Below are positions 33,028 through 40,892 of a stretch of 64,000 nt of DNA, in pieces. The DNA comes from Phototrophicus methaneseepsis (GTDB taxonomy: Bacteria; Chloroflexota; Anaerolineae; Aggregatilineales; Phototrophicaceae), in assembly GCF_015500095.1 (NCBI RefSeq), contig NZ_CP062983.1, forward strand, positions 5,456,001-5,520,000, in the 5' to 3' direction. Numbering within the stretch: the stretch's first letter is position 1; every line of letters begins with the position of its first letter. The notes beneath the pieces were generated by a model. It had not been told where the DNA came from. It ran no database searches and saw only the letters and a list, made by a program, of their open reading frames with translations. Both the position numbers and the translations under genes were made by a program.

Positions 33028-33051
33028 GCCACAACATATCGTTACACAAAG

Positions 33052-33087
33052 ACAGCCGCCCTCACCTGAGAGCGGCTGTTTTATTTA
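33052..33087 (+). terminator. Terminator of ftsH
   Basis: ACAGCCGC (33052-33059) pairs with GCGGCTGT (33072-33079), with an inner CTC/GAG, followed by TTTATTT. It overlaps the last codons of the convergent gene. Confidence 0.85.
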
Positions 33088-33666
33088 ACTCACAATCCAA
33101 CATGTCGTCAGACTATAGATTGTGGCGTCATCTGGAAAAGTCAGCTCTGGAAAAGCATCTCTCGCAAACTCAGTATTCTTATAAACTCGAACTGACTGAC
33201 AGGCGTTTATAATTTCATCAAACCAGCCATGTGTGAGTGCGGCAGCAAAATTATAGAGATTATGCATTTCAGACATATAGGTATGACTCATCGTACCATA
33301 GTATGTTTCATAATCGATAACTTCTGTGCCTTCTAAGTTTAGAGGAATAGGCGACAGAGTTATCCCGTTTTGTATATACCATTGACGCAGTTCCTCTGGT
33401 GTCGCTTGATTTGTATAGATGGTAGTCTTGTATACATACCATCCCTCATCGTATGTGGAGCTCACAAATTCGCTATCTGGTGCAATCGGTAGGTCAATAG
33501 AAGACGCCCATTCACCACCAAACTGAGCAAAAAGCCACATGCTCCCGTAACAAAAAACAGGGATTCCAACAATCAGTATCAGCAATGATACACATCCACG
33601 CCGGAAGTAATTAGGGCGCTGTGCCCTCTTTTTCTTATCACGATTTGCGTTAATCGTCATGTGCAT
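33085..33666 (-). CDS. Membrane-anchored hypothetical protein
   Basis: A 193-residue protein. A basic head (NANRDKKKRAQRPNYFRRG) and one helix (VSLLILIVGIPVFCYGSMWLF) anchor a soluble domain of about 140 residues outside the cytoplasm. The domain starts with DLPIAPDSEFVSSTYDEGWYVYKTTIYTN and TPEELRQWYIQNGITL, a pattern seen in small secreted proteins that contain an alpha/beta repeat, but no family was recognised. ATG 33660 two codons later is an alternative start. Lower GC than neighbours is suggested by many A/T-ending codons. Its tail overlaps the ftsH terminator. Confidence 0.7.
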   Translation of the reverse strand: MHMTINANRDKKKRAQRPNYFRRGCVSLLILIVGIPVFCYGSMWLFAQFGGEWASSIDLPIAPDSEFVSSTYDEGWYVYKTTIYTNQATPEELRQWYIQNGITLSPIPLNLEGTEVIDYETYYGTMSHTYMSEMHNLYNFAAALTHGWFDEIINACQSVRVYKNTEFARDAFPELTFPDDATIYSLTTCWIVS

Positions 33667-33682
33667 ATCTCATTGTCATGAT

Positions 33683-34333
33683 TCAAGCTTTGGGCTTCCT
33701 GGCGAAGATGTAGCCGCGCCGGGTTTGGACTTCGACATCATCGCGATATGGGTCTCGCTCGATAGCTTCTTCGATGACAAAACCGGCATGTTCCATGTGC
33801 TGGCGCATGATGGGCGTCTGGAAGAAGTAAAAATCCATATCGACGGCTGACCCCATGAATGCATCAAAGTGGCGCGTTTCGTCACCGATATGGTACGTCG
33901 CCAGCAAAATGCCACCTGGTACCAAAACGCGATGCAGCTCTGTAAGGGCCTGTGGTAGTTGTGGCAGCGGGATATGAATCAGCGAGTAAAACGCAGCAAT
34001 GCCATGATAAGCGTCATCAGGCACGCTTTTCAGCGCCAGCATATCCCCCTGCTGAAAAGGAACATCCGGGTTGAGGCGCTGTGCCTGTACGACCATCCCA
34101 AGGCTAACATCAATGCCACAGGCGTGCTCGCCCTGGTGCATGATGTAAGCGGCGATCTGCCCCGGCCCACAGCCCATATCACAGATGAGGCCACCTGAGG
34201 GCGCTTTTTCAACCAGCCAATCGAGCATTTTACGGTCAAAAGGCTTGTGCGTTAGCTCGTTGTACAGTCGCTGAGCGTATTCTTCAGCGATAGCATCGTA
34301 ACTGCGCTGCAACCCGGATGATTGAGGTGCCAT
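33683..34333 (-). CDS. SAM-dependent class I methyltransferase
   Basis: A 216-residue methyltransferase. ATG 34333 has AAAGGG 7 bases upstream; a start two codons earlier would lie too close to it. An N-terminal helix YDAIAEEYAQRLYNEL, motif I GLICDMGCGPGQIAAYI, the ribose-binding ACGIDVSLGMV, motif IV GIAAFYSLIHIPL and LVPGGILLATYH fit the Methyltransf_25/11 type. VLVPGG and HRVL match the UbiE-like branch. Substrate unknown. It is transcribed just upstream of the hypothetical membrane protein on the same strand, with a 16-base gap, so the two may form an operon. Confidence 0.88.
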   Translation of the reverse strand: MAPQSSGLQRSYDAIAEEYAQRLYNELTHKPFDRKMLDWLVEKAPSGGLICDMGCGPGQIAAYIMHQGEHACGIDVSLGMVVQAQRLNPDVPFQQGDMLALKSVPDDAYHGIAAFYSLIHIPLPQLPQALTELHRVLVPGGILLATYHIGDETRHFDAFMGSAVDMDFYFFQTPIMRQHMEHAGFVIEEAIERDPYRDDVEVQTRRGYIFARKPKA

Positions 34334-34476
34334 GCACATACCCTTTCTTTCACTACGTGATAGCTTTTCGCAATCGTTTTTCAGTCTGGCGCAAAGACAT
34401 ATCTGGCTATGATCTATGACACTATCGTTCCATGGTCGCCAGATTTATGCTAAAAGAAAATCTTTTGGAGGTCGTC

Positions 34477-34848
34477 ATGATGAACAATAACACAAATCAT
34501 AGCGATTTCATTTATAAAAATAGCTTATTGGAATCCACCTTACAATTGCTGGAGTTCGCGTCACTGTTGGGGCTGTTATTCTGTGGGCTGGTGCTCGCCC
34601 ATGGGACGATGGGTATTCAGGTACAGCAAATTGTCGTTTATGCGCTCTGGTTCTTTGTGAGCATGGTCAGTGTGCATCTGATGCAGCGTGGCGACGCTCG
34701 TGGGGCTTATCTGCTGGGGCTGGCAACGCTGTTGGTGACGATCTTCGACATTGGCCTGGGCTATGCATCCCTGGGCGGTGCGATACTCGGCATTATGGTC
34801 GCCGGGCTGGTCATCGCTTACCTGCGATACATCCGCAACGCCTATTAA
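34477..34848 (+). CDS. Small polytopic membrane protein
   Basis: A 123-residue protein. GGAGG 5 bases before ATG 34477 rules out the longer frame. After a polar, Asn-rich head it has four hydrophobic segments (about 24-45, 50-68, 74-92 and 96-116), with GGAILGIMVAGLVIAYL as the last. A single short charged loop (MQRGDARG) separates the second and third. No conserved motif or family was recognised. A strong hairpin terminator follows 31 bases after the stop and separates it from the convergent ATPase gene. Confidence 0.7.
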   Translation: MMNNNTNHSDFIYKNSLLESTLQLLEFASLLGLLFCGLVLAHGTMGIQVQQIVVYALWFFVSMVSVHLMQRGDARGAYLLGLATLLVTIFDIGLGYASLGGAILGIMVAGLVIAYLRYIRNAY

Positions 34849-34879
34849 ATCCATATAGCTCACAAAGCATATATAGAAA

Positions 34880-34914
34880 ACAGGCGCATCATCTGATGCG
34901 CCTGTCTATTTTCA
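34880..34914. terminator. Bidirectional terminator between a membrane gene and the TadA ATPase gene
   Basis: ACAGGCGCATCA (34880-34891) pairs perfectly with TGATGCGCCTGT (34894-34905). T-rich tails are present on both strands (TATTTTC, and TTTTC on the minus strand). Confidence 0.85.
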
Positions 34915-34933
34915 TTGTCTATCAGCAGTTCGA

Positions 34934-36598
34934 TCAGCGTTGAAATTTATTGCGGCCCGCGCCGAAGATCGTCTTGGGCAGTCTGAAGCCATATTGTTCC
35001 AGGCGATGCAAAAAACCTGGCGGGAAGCCGGTCGGGTTCAGTTCACCACCCCCCTCATGGCTGTAGCCCGTAGACGTCTGGTTTGGCGTCTCATAGACAA
35101 ACAAGTCCATCAATGTCACCTGTTCGCCTTCCATACCGAGCAGTTCCGTCACCTGCACGACTTTGCGGCTGCCATCTTTCAGGCGGGCCTGCTGTACAAA
35201 CAGGTCGATTGCGGCGGCAATCTGAGCACGAATCACATACAGAGGCAAATCCATGCCTGCCATCAAACATAGTGTTTCCAGGCGGGCGACGGCATCGCGG
35301 GGGCTGTTGGAGTGCACTGTCGTCAGCGATCCGTCATGGCCGGTGTTCATAGCCTGCAACATGTCGAGCGCTTCACCACTACGGACCTCACCAACCACGA
35401 TGCGATCCGGGCGCATACGCAGGGTGCCCTTCACCAGGTCGCGGATTTCCAGCTTGCCGACATCTTCCGTACCGGGTAAAGCCGGGGCTGTCTCCAGGCG
35501 GACCACGTGACGCTGGGCCAGTTGCAATTCTGCGGAATCTTCTACCGTCACGATGCGCTCATCTTCAGGGATGTAAGAACTCAGCACATTGAGCAGGGTC
35601 GTCTTACCGGAGCCTGTACCGCCAGAAACGACGATATTCAGGCGAGAGACCACACAAGCGCGGAAGAATTCAGCAACATCTTTTGTGAGCGAGCCGAAAC
35701 GCACGAGGTCATCCACAGTCAGGCGTTTTTCAGGGAATTTACGAATCGTAATGGTCGTACCCAACAAAGCAGAAGGCTCTGTGACGAGATGCACGCGGGA
35801 GCCATCTGGGAGGCGCGCGTCAACCATCGGTGACTTACGATCCAGGCTGCGCATCAATGGGCGTACAATGCGCTGTGCAGTCCAGCGAATATGGTCTTCA
35901 TCATCGAAGACAAGTTCCGTCTCGATCAACTTACCTTTATATTCCGCAAAGACCACTTCCGGGCCATTGACCATGATTTCCGAGCACTCTTTGTTATCAA
36001 CCAGCGGCTGAATCGCGCCGAAGCCGAGCAGGTCATCCAACAGGCCCATCAACAAGGTTTGATAATCTTCTTGATCCAGGAAGACGTTAAGCTTTTGCAG
36101 CACTGTCTGAAGGCGGTCTTCAATGATCGCGATCTTGCTCTGATCGTAGCGATCCCACTTATCCGCTTCTTCAGGACTAGCCAGCAACTTAGAACGCAGT
36201 TGACGGCGCAGCTTAGCGACTTGTTCCGGGACCCGTCGCTTGGCGGGGACGTGATAACCTGTATCCAAAATCCATGAGCCATCATCCAGCACTTTATCGA
36301 CAGTGACTTTTGTGATGCCAGAGCCAATCGTGAAGCCTGCATGATCCACATCTACAGGGGCAGGTGCTGCTTTAGGCGGGCGCGTCTCTGTGACCTGGGG
36401 TTCCTCAGCGACGAGAGTCTCCTCATCAGGCGCGTCACCGCTAAAAATGGCATCAAACTCATCATCACGCATCTGGGTCTCAGGCTGCGATTGCCGGCGC
36501 TGGGGCTGCGATACACTTGTATTCCGACCAGAACGCTTGGATAGTAGCGACATAATGCCTGCCTTCGTTTCACTCATATCCTGCGTTTCGTCTGGCAT
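34934..36598 (-). CDS. Type IV pilus/Tad-type secretion ATPase (TadA/CpaF family)
   Basis: A 554-residue secretion ATPase of the VirB11/GspE superfamily, CpaF/TadA branch. A variable polar head of about 80 residues is followed by the TadA N-domain. The ATPase core has Walker [18 protein letters not shown], an Asp box region [54 protein letters not shown] (Walker B-like and His box) and an AARLDLF-like tail. It powers assembly of Flp-type pili or secretion of a related filament. GGAG precedes ATG 36598. No tadB, tadC or pilin gene is adjacent, so it works with partners encoded elsewhere. Confidence 0.93.
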   Translation of the reverse strand: MPDETQDMSETKAGIMSLLSKRSGRNTSVSQPQRRQSQPETQMRDDEFDAIFSGDAPDEETLVAEEPQVTETRPPKAAPAPVDVDHAGFTIGSGITKVTVDKVLDDGSWILDTGYHVPAKRRVPEQVAKLRRQLRSKLLASPEEADKWDRYDQSKIAIIEDRLQTVLQKLNVFLDQEDYQTLLMGLLDDLLGFGAIQPLVDNKECSEIMVNGPEVVFAEYKGKLIETELVFDDEDHIRWTAQRIVRPLMRSLDRKSPMVDARLPDGSRVHLVTEPSALLGTTITIRKFPEKRLTVDDLVRFGSLTKDVAEFFRACVVSRLNIVVSGGTGSGKTTLLNVLSSYIPEDERIVTVEDSAELQLAQRHVVRLETAPALPGTEDVGKLEIRDLVKGTLRMRPDRIVVGEVRSGEALDMLQAMNTGHDGSLTTVHSNSPRDAVARLETLCLMAGMDLPLYVIRAQIAAAIDLFVQQARLKDGSRKVVQVTELLGMEGEQVTLMDLFVYETPNQTSTGYSHEGGGELNPTGFPPGFLHRLEQYGFRLPKTIFGAGRNKFQR

Positions 36599-36978
36599 TT
36601 GCTGCTCCTATACGCTTTTGACGCATCTGTAACCAGTATAAGAGTAGTCCTGCCAACGACGCAGTTATTGGATTAGGTTGTATTTAGTGTAAGGGAAGAA
36701 TTATGTATAAAGAATAAAGTTATCACTCAAATAGTTAAGAAAATATAGTCTTTTGGTATATATGCTGACAAAACCCCAACAATCTTATTTAAGCATAATA
36801 ACAATCCGCAAGAATGCAACACATTTAGGCAGCATCTGGATAAGCAGAATTCAGTTAGGCTAGCGATATAAGGAAGCGATATAAGAGAGAAGACGCGAGG
36901 AAGGCAATACATCCGGGACCGAGGTTCGTATCGGTCCCTGTGATTGCAAAAATGTGTTGCTTAAGTGGCGAGGCGCGC
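36599..36978. other. Intergenic region between efp and the TadA ATPase gene
   Basis: No gene is supported in these 380 bases. The left part is the leader of the ATPase gene. The middle is A/T-rich with weak, unconserved frames. A hairpin after efp lies at the right end. Confidence 0.4.
36915..36938 (-). terminator. Hairpin after efp
   Basis: GGGACCGA (36915-36922) pairs with TCGGTCCC (36931-36938) around an eight-base loop, 41 bases after the efp stop on the minus strand. No T run follows, so it may act as an mRNA end hairpin rather than a standard terminator. Confidence 0.45.
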
Positions 36979-37542
36979 TTAGCTATTCACGCGGGTGATG
37001 TAGCTACCCTCTTCTAGGTTCACTTTGACGGTGTCGCCTGCATTGATGAACATGGGTGCCTGAATTTCCAGGCCAGTTTCCAGGGTGATGCGCTTGGTCG
37101 GGTTATTCGCACGATCCCCAGCAACAGCCAGTTCGACCTCGGTCACTTCATATTCCATCGTCTTGGGCATTTCATAATCGATGACTTCGCCCTGGTAGCT
37201 GTTGAGCTTAATTTCCATATTTTCTTTGAGGAACATAATGTCGTCGCCGAAGATATCCCGGCGGAGCTGCGGCTGTTCGTAGGTCTCCATATCCATGAAG
37301 GTCAGGAATTCGCCATCATCGAACAGATATTGCACAGGGCGGCCTTCAACGCGAATATCTTCAACGCGTGTGCCACCATTAAAGGTCATCTGAGTGGTGG
37401 AGCCGCTACGCAGGTTGCGCACAGTCACACGAATGGTCGCGCCACTACGAGCGGTTTTGTTGTGGGAATAATCCATCACGCGATACAACTCACCATCTTG
37501 CGTAAACGTGGTGCCTTTACGAAGCTGATTGACATCAATCAT
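36979..37542 (-). CDS. efp: Translation elongation factor P
   Basis: A 187-residue EF-P, the usual length, with a KOW-like N-terminal domain and two OB domains. It rescues ribosomes stalled at polyproline. The start DVNQLRKGTTFTQDGELYRVMDYSHNK and the C-terminal ITLETGLEIQAPMFINAGDTVKVN, GSYITRV are canonical. The tip loop that meets the P-site tRNA reads HNKTARSGA, so residue 32 is Arg where many EF-Ps have a modified Lys. This is an Arg-type tip; no EarP-type modification gene is in the window. It is a single-gene unit. Confidence 0.96.
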   Translation of the reverse strand: MIDVNQLRKGTTFTQDGELYRVMDYSHNKTARSGATIRVTVRNLRSGSTTQMTFNGGTRVEDIRVEGRPVQYLFDDGEFLTFMDMETYEQPQLRRDIFGDDIMFLKENMEIKLNSYQGEVIDYEMPKTMEYEVTEVELAVAGDRANNPTKRITLETGLEIQAPMFINAGDTVKVNLEEGSYITRVNS

Positions 37543-37649
37543 CGGGGGTTACAACCTCTGTTATCTTTCAGAATTTGAGCTTTAGAAGTATACAGTACGC
37601 TTGCCGTAGTCTTCAAGCGTGGGGAATTCGCACGATTCGCGGCATAATT

Positions 37650-37676
37650 AACCACAAAGACATAAAGGTCACGAAG
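37650..37676 (+). repeat. Copy of a CACAAAGACA/AGGCACGAAG-type dispersed element
   Basis: ACCACAAAGACATAAAGGTC followed by ACGAAG resembles a purine-rich, 3-base-periodic motif that recurs between genes in many bacterial genomes. A second, variant copy lies at 54357-54382 in this window. It sits 45 bases before the start of the DUF84 gene. Confidence 0.35.
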
Positions 37677-37721
37677 TGCCGTCTTAAGAAGCCAGCGATA
37701 GGCCATGAGGGAGTCAAGATC

Positions 37722-38267
37722 ATTAACGCATCTACCACGAAGATCATCGTCGCAAGCACCAACCCTGTCAAAATTGACTGTACCCGCCAGGGCTTTGCTG
37801 AAATGTTCCCTCAGAGCAAACTCACGATCAGCGGTGTAAGTGTGCCATCTGGCGTAGCCGACCAGCCCATGTCCCGCGCCGAAACAATCCAGGGAGCGAC
37901 GAACCGCGCTCGGCATGCGGCCCAGGCACACCCCGGCGCTGATTACTATGTAGGCATTGAAGGCGGCGTGGAAGCCGTTGATGATCTATTGGAAGTGTTC
38001 GCGTGGGTTGTCGTGCTGCATGGGGAGATGATTGGCAAGGCCCAAACTGGCATCTTCTATTTGCCGCAGGAAGTTGCCGACCTGGTGCGCCAGGGCGTGG
38101 AACTGGGCGAAGCGGATGACCGCGTGTTTGGCCGCGAGAACAGCAAACAGGGCAATGGTGCAGTGGGCCTCCTGACAGATGATGCGATCACACGCACAAG
38201 TTATTATGTCCCGGCGGTAATCCTGGCTCTAATTCCCTTTAAAAAGCCGGATCTGACATGGGGCTAA
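37722..38267 (+). CDS. DUF84/YjjX-type inosine-xanthosine triphosphatase, non-canonical start
   Basis: A product of about 181 residues. The family start K-I-VASTNPVKI (here TTKIIVASTNPVKID) lies just after position 37740. Other signatures are SGVADQPMSRAETIQGATNRA, YYVGIEGGVE and GREN-K---GAVGLLT. It removes non-canonical purine triphosphates (ITP, XTP). The frame is open far upstream, but no ATG, GTG or TTG lies at a fitting place; GAGGGAG (37707-37713) stands 8 bases before an ATT at 37722, the best start by spacing, with an ATC one codon earlier as the alternative. This is an unusual initiation codon, or a start-region sequence error. Confidence 0.82.
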   Translation: MNASTTKIIVASTNPVKIDCTRQGFAEMFPQSKLTISGVSVPSGVADQPMSRAETIQGATNRARHAAQAHPGADYYVGIEGGVEAVDDLLEVFAWVVVLHGEMIGKAQTGIFYLPQEVADLVRQGVELGEADDRVFGRENSKQGNGAVGLLTDDAITRTSYYVPAVILALIPFKKPDLTWG

Positions 38268-38308
38268 TGCTTCATTCGACCTGAGCAGGAGAAGTCAACA
38301 ACCTATTT

Positions 38309-39547
38309 TTACGCTGGCAGCGAGCAAGCCAGACGGAAGCCAATGCTAATATTATTCATGCGATTAAGCACGCCATTCCAATCGCGATAGGTCGTTATGG
38401 CCGTGTTGCGGAAATAATTCCAGTGGCTGCCGCGGATGCTCCGCACGGATTCCGAGCGTAAATCTTCGTGCTGCAAATCCACAACGGCATGATAGAATTG
38501 TGTGAGCGTCCACTCCCATGTATTCCCGCTCATATCCATGACGCCATAAGGCGAGACGCCAAGTGGATACTGCATCACAGAAGTAACACGCCCAACGCCG
38601 CCTTCCTGCGTATTGCAACGGCTTCTATCGAACTCATCCCCCCAGGGATAGGCTCGGCCATCCGTACCACGGGCCGCTTTCTCCCATTCGTATTCCGTAG
38701 GCAAGCGGACCAGCCAATTCTCCACCGCATCAAGATCATCGCTGCCACCTAACTTCCAGGTAAGCCAGCGACAAAACGCAATCGATTCGTACCACGTCAC
38801 ATGCTCACGTGCATAGTCGGGTTCATTCCAGCGGGGAGCGCGTAATTTATCCCGTTTTGCCAGCCCCTCCCACCAACGATCCGATTGAATGCCGTCTTCA
38901 TCATCGACAAAAACCTGGAATTGGCTGCACGTCACCGGATATTTGGAGATTTTAAAGCCGGGCAGGGTGAGCATCTCCCGCGCTGTGCCGTAAATGAAAG
39001 CCCCGGCAGGCACATCGCACCATTGGAATGGCTCGCCAATAATCGCCGTGACAGCTTGGGCCTGTTCACCGAATGCCCGATCCCGTATCGGACTCTCAAG
39101 AGAAGCAGGGGGCTGTTCATCCTGATTCTGATTTAGCGGCTCGTCCAATTCTGCACTGATTGCCGCGACAAGCTCATCAAGCGAAAGCCCAGAACCAGCG
39201 TAATCAATATAGTGTTCCATCGTCAGGGCAATCGGGGGTGTGGTCGGTTGGGCCATCACAGGGATGATGATCTTGCGGGCCGTGTATTTAGCATAGGCGA
39301 TCTCATTGAGCACATAGCTCTCCGGTAGCCCTTCTTTATGGCGGTTGAGGTCCGGTGAATACAACACCACCATCGCATCGCACGCATCAATTTCCTGCTG
39401 GATTTGTAGTTCCCAGCTCTGGCCTGCGCGTAATGAGCGATCAACCCAGGCAGAAACGCCATCCATCTGATTAAGCGCATCAGCGAGAGCGAGGGCCAAC
39501 TCACGGGTATCTTTTTTAGCATAACTGATGAATATCTTCGTCGTCAT
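38309..39547 (-). CDS. TIR domain fused to a formylglycine-generating-enzyme-like (C-lectin fold) domain
   Basis: A 412-residue protein. Residues 1-130 are a TIR domain (KIFISYAKKDTRELALALADAL, AWVDRSLRAGQSWELQIQQEIDACDAMVVLYSP, YVLNEIAYAKYTARKIIIPVM). Residues about 170-412 are an FGE-sulfatase/C-type-lectin-like fold, with FKISKYPVTCSQFQVFV, HVTWYESIAFCRWLTWKLG, VRLPTEYEWEKAARG, YPWGDEF, GNTWEWT and a C-terminal IRGSHWNYFRN, then IGFRLACS. The catalytic Cys pair of true FGEs is not evident, so binding rather than oxidation is likely. The TIR may be an NAD-cleaving or signalling unit triggered through the lectin-like fold. It is a single gene with no defence neighbours. A close match in layout is the target protein of diversity-generating retroelements, but no reverse transcriptase is seen. 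Confidence 0.85.
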   Translation of the reverse strand: MTTKIFISYAKKDTRELALALADALNQMDGVSAWVDRSLRAGQSWELQIQQEIDACDAMVVLYSPDLNRHKEGLPESYVLNEIAYAKYTARKIIIPVMAQPTTPPIALTMEHYIDYAGSGLSLDELVAAISAELDEPLNQNQDEQPPASLESPIRDRAFGEQAQAVTAIIGEPFQWCDVPAGAFIYGTAREMLTLPGFKISKYPVTCSQFQVFVDDEDGIQSDRWWEGLAKRDKLRAPRWNEPDYAREHVTWYESIAFCRWLTWKLGGSDDLDAVENWLVRLPTEYEWEKAARGTDGRAYPWGDEFDRSRCNTQEGGVGRVTSVMQYPLGVSPYGVMDMSGNTWEWTLTQFYHAVVDLQHEDLRSESVRSIRGSHWNYFRNTAITTYRDWNGVLNRMNNISIGFRLACSLPA

Positions 39548-39689
39548 AGGGCGCTTAAAGATGCGATGATTATGCCGTTATTATGTCGTCAAAGTGAGGT
39601 CGTGGCAACTATAGCAGGCTCTTGATTAGAAAAATTTAAATTCAAAAAACTCAACTGTTTTCTCAGCGAAATTGTGCTAAATTATGGTT

Positions 39690-39738
39690 ATGCGGCGGTC
39701 GCTGTCGAAAACCTCATGGCAGCCCGCGACAGCCGCAT
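39690..39738 (-). repeat. Inverted repeat after surE
   Basis: ATGCGGCGGTCGC (39690-39702) pairs with GCGACAGCCGCAT (39726-39738) with one mismatch and a 23-base loop. It lies just after the surE stop on the minus strand, without a T run, so it could end or protect the transcript. Confidence 0.5.
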
Positions 39739-39753
39739 ATCCCACACGATGCG

Positions 39754-40503
39754 TTAAATCTCGATATTCCAGTTTGCCAGATCGGCCATGAAGTGATGTG
39801 CCGTCATATCGAGATGAATGGGCGTAATGCTGACGTAGCCATTCGCCAGTGCCCGCAGATCGGACCCTAGCTCTTCCAGGTTGCCAGTTGGGGGTGACCC
39901 CACCATCCGCACCACATCGCCATCCTGCTCGATCTCATCGTGATAAATACGGAGGCCCTGGCGCGTCAGACGTAGACCTTTGATTTCGCCAGGGGGCACA
40001 TTCACATTCAAAATAGTCAGTGGGGGTAAGCCACGGTCAATGACCTGCTGCACGATAATCGCCGCAATCCGCGCCGCCTCTTCATACTCGGACACATCCG
40101 TAGCAGCGCCGTTCCCCAATGAAACCGCGATAGCAGGCACGCCATTAATCGTGGATTCCAGGGCAGCCGTGACAGTGCCGCTGTACGTCACATCCTGGCT
40201 GAGGTTTTCGCCCCGGTTAATGCCGGAGACAACCACACGCGGCGGCCAATTACGCAGTCCCTTAGACGCAATGGCGATGCAATCCGCCGGTGAACTGTTC
40301 ACAACCAGGGCCGGGATGTCGTCATCCAGCATCTTCTCGGAGATGCTAATATCCACATTCAGCGTCTTTTTATGACCACTACCACTCTGGTTAAATGCCG
40401 GGGCCGCGACTTCTACCTCCCCGAATTGGCGCATCGCCCGCGCCAGGGCAAGGATACCAGGCGCGTCAACACCGTCGTCGTTCGTCACAAGTATTCGAGA
40501 CAT
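39754..40503 (-). CDS. surE: 5'/3'-nucleotidase SurE
   Basis: A 249-residue survival-protein phosphatase. RILVTNDDGVDAPGI has the metal-binding D-D pair, NQSGSGHKKTLNVDIS holds the conserved Ser, VNSSPADCIAIA and VVSGINRGENLSQDVTYSGTVTAALES are the remaining family blocks, and LNVNVPPGEI ends the core. It removes phosphate from nucleoside 5'- or 3'-monophosphates, and members often act on polyphosphate. GAGAG precedes ATG 40503 by about 4 bases. It is a single-gene unit, divergent from the ParB-like gene across a long gap. Confidence 0.95.
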   Translation of the reverse strand: MSRILVTNDDGVDAPGILALARAMRQFGEVEVAAPAFNQSGSGHKKTLNVDISISEKMLDDDIPALVVNSSPADCIAIASKGLRNWPPRVVVSGINRGENLSQDVTYSGTVTAALESTINGVPAIAVSLGNGAATDVSEYEEAARIAAIIVQQVIDRGLPPLTILNVNVPPGEIKGLRLTRQGLRIYHDEIEQDGDVVRMVGSPPTGNLEELGSDLRALANGYVSITPIHLDMTAHHFMADLANWNIEI

Positions 40504-40892
40504 GCTCTCTCCGCGTTGTTCATTTTGACGGTAAAGTAGGGTAATAATTTGTGATGTTATAGGGCATCACGTCAGATTCATCCATTTTATAACTGACTTT
40601 AACACAGTGATAGCTAGGATTAGACCGATTTTTTGGTATGATGAAGAGGACCGATCGCATATGTTTATATTAAGGTAACATCTGATCAACTAGATGCACC
40701 GACATCGCTCACATGATACCAAAAGTGCATTCTTACCTGGGGATTTAACATCGCACTACGAAAATGGCGATGCCCGTTTAATCATTTGGACTAAATTGAG
40801 GAAACAGAACGTCGAGCCATATTCCCATCGAGCCATACACATCGCACACCTTCATCGACTATCAAAGAAGGGGATAGGAAACGAGGTTGCCT
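40504..40892. other. Long intergenic region between surE and the ParB-like gene
   Basis: These 389 bases include a -10-like TATGAT (40637-40642), a hairpin with arms GTGATG/CATCAC (about 40551-40570) and a long leader for the ParB-like gene. A 68-codon frame from 40694 is not convincing. No other feature is seen. Confidence 0.4.

Noticed and set aside
36727-36912. A 61-codon minus-strand frame between efp and the TadA ATPase gene
   Set aside because: AT-rich chance frame without ribosome site or motif.
38309-38440. A firm diversity-generating retroelement variable region
   Set aside because: No reverse transcriptase, template repeat or accessory gene is in the window; kept only as a question in the findings.
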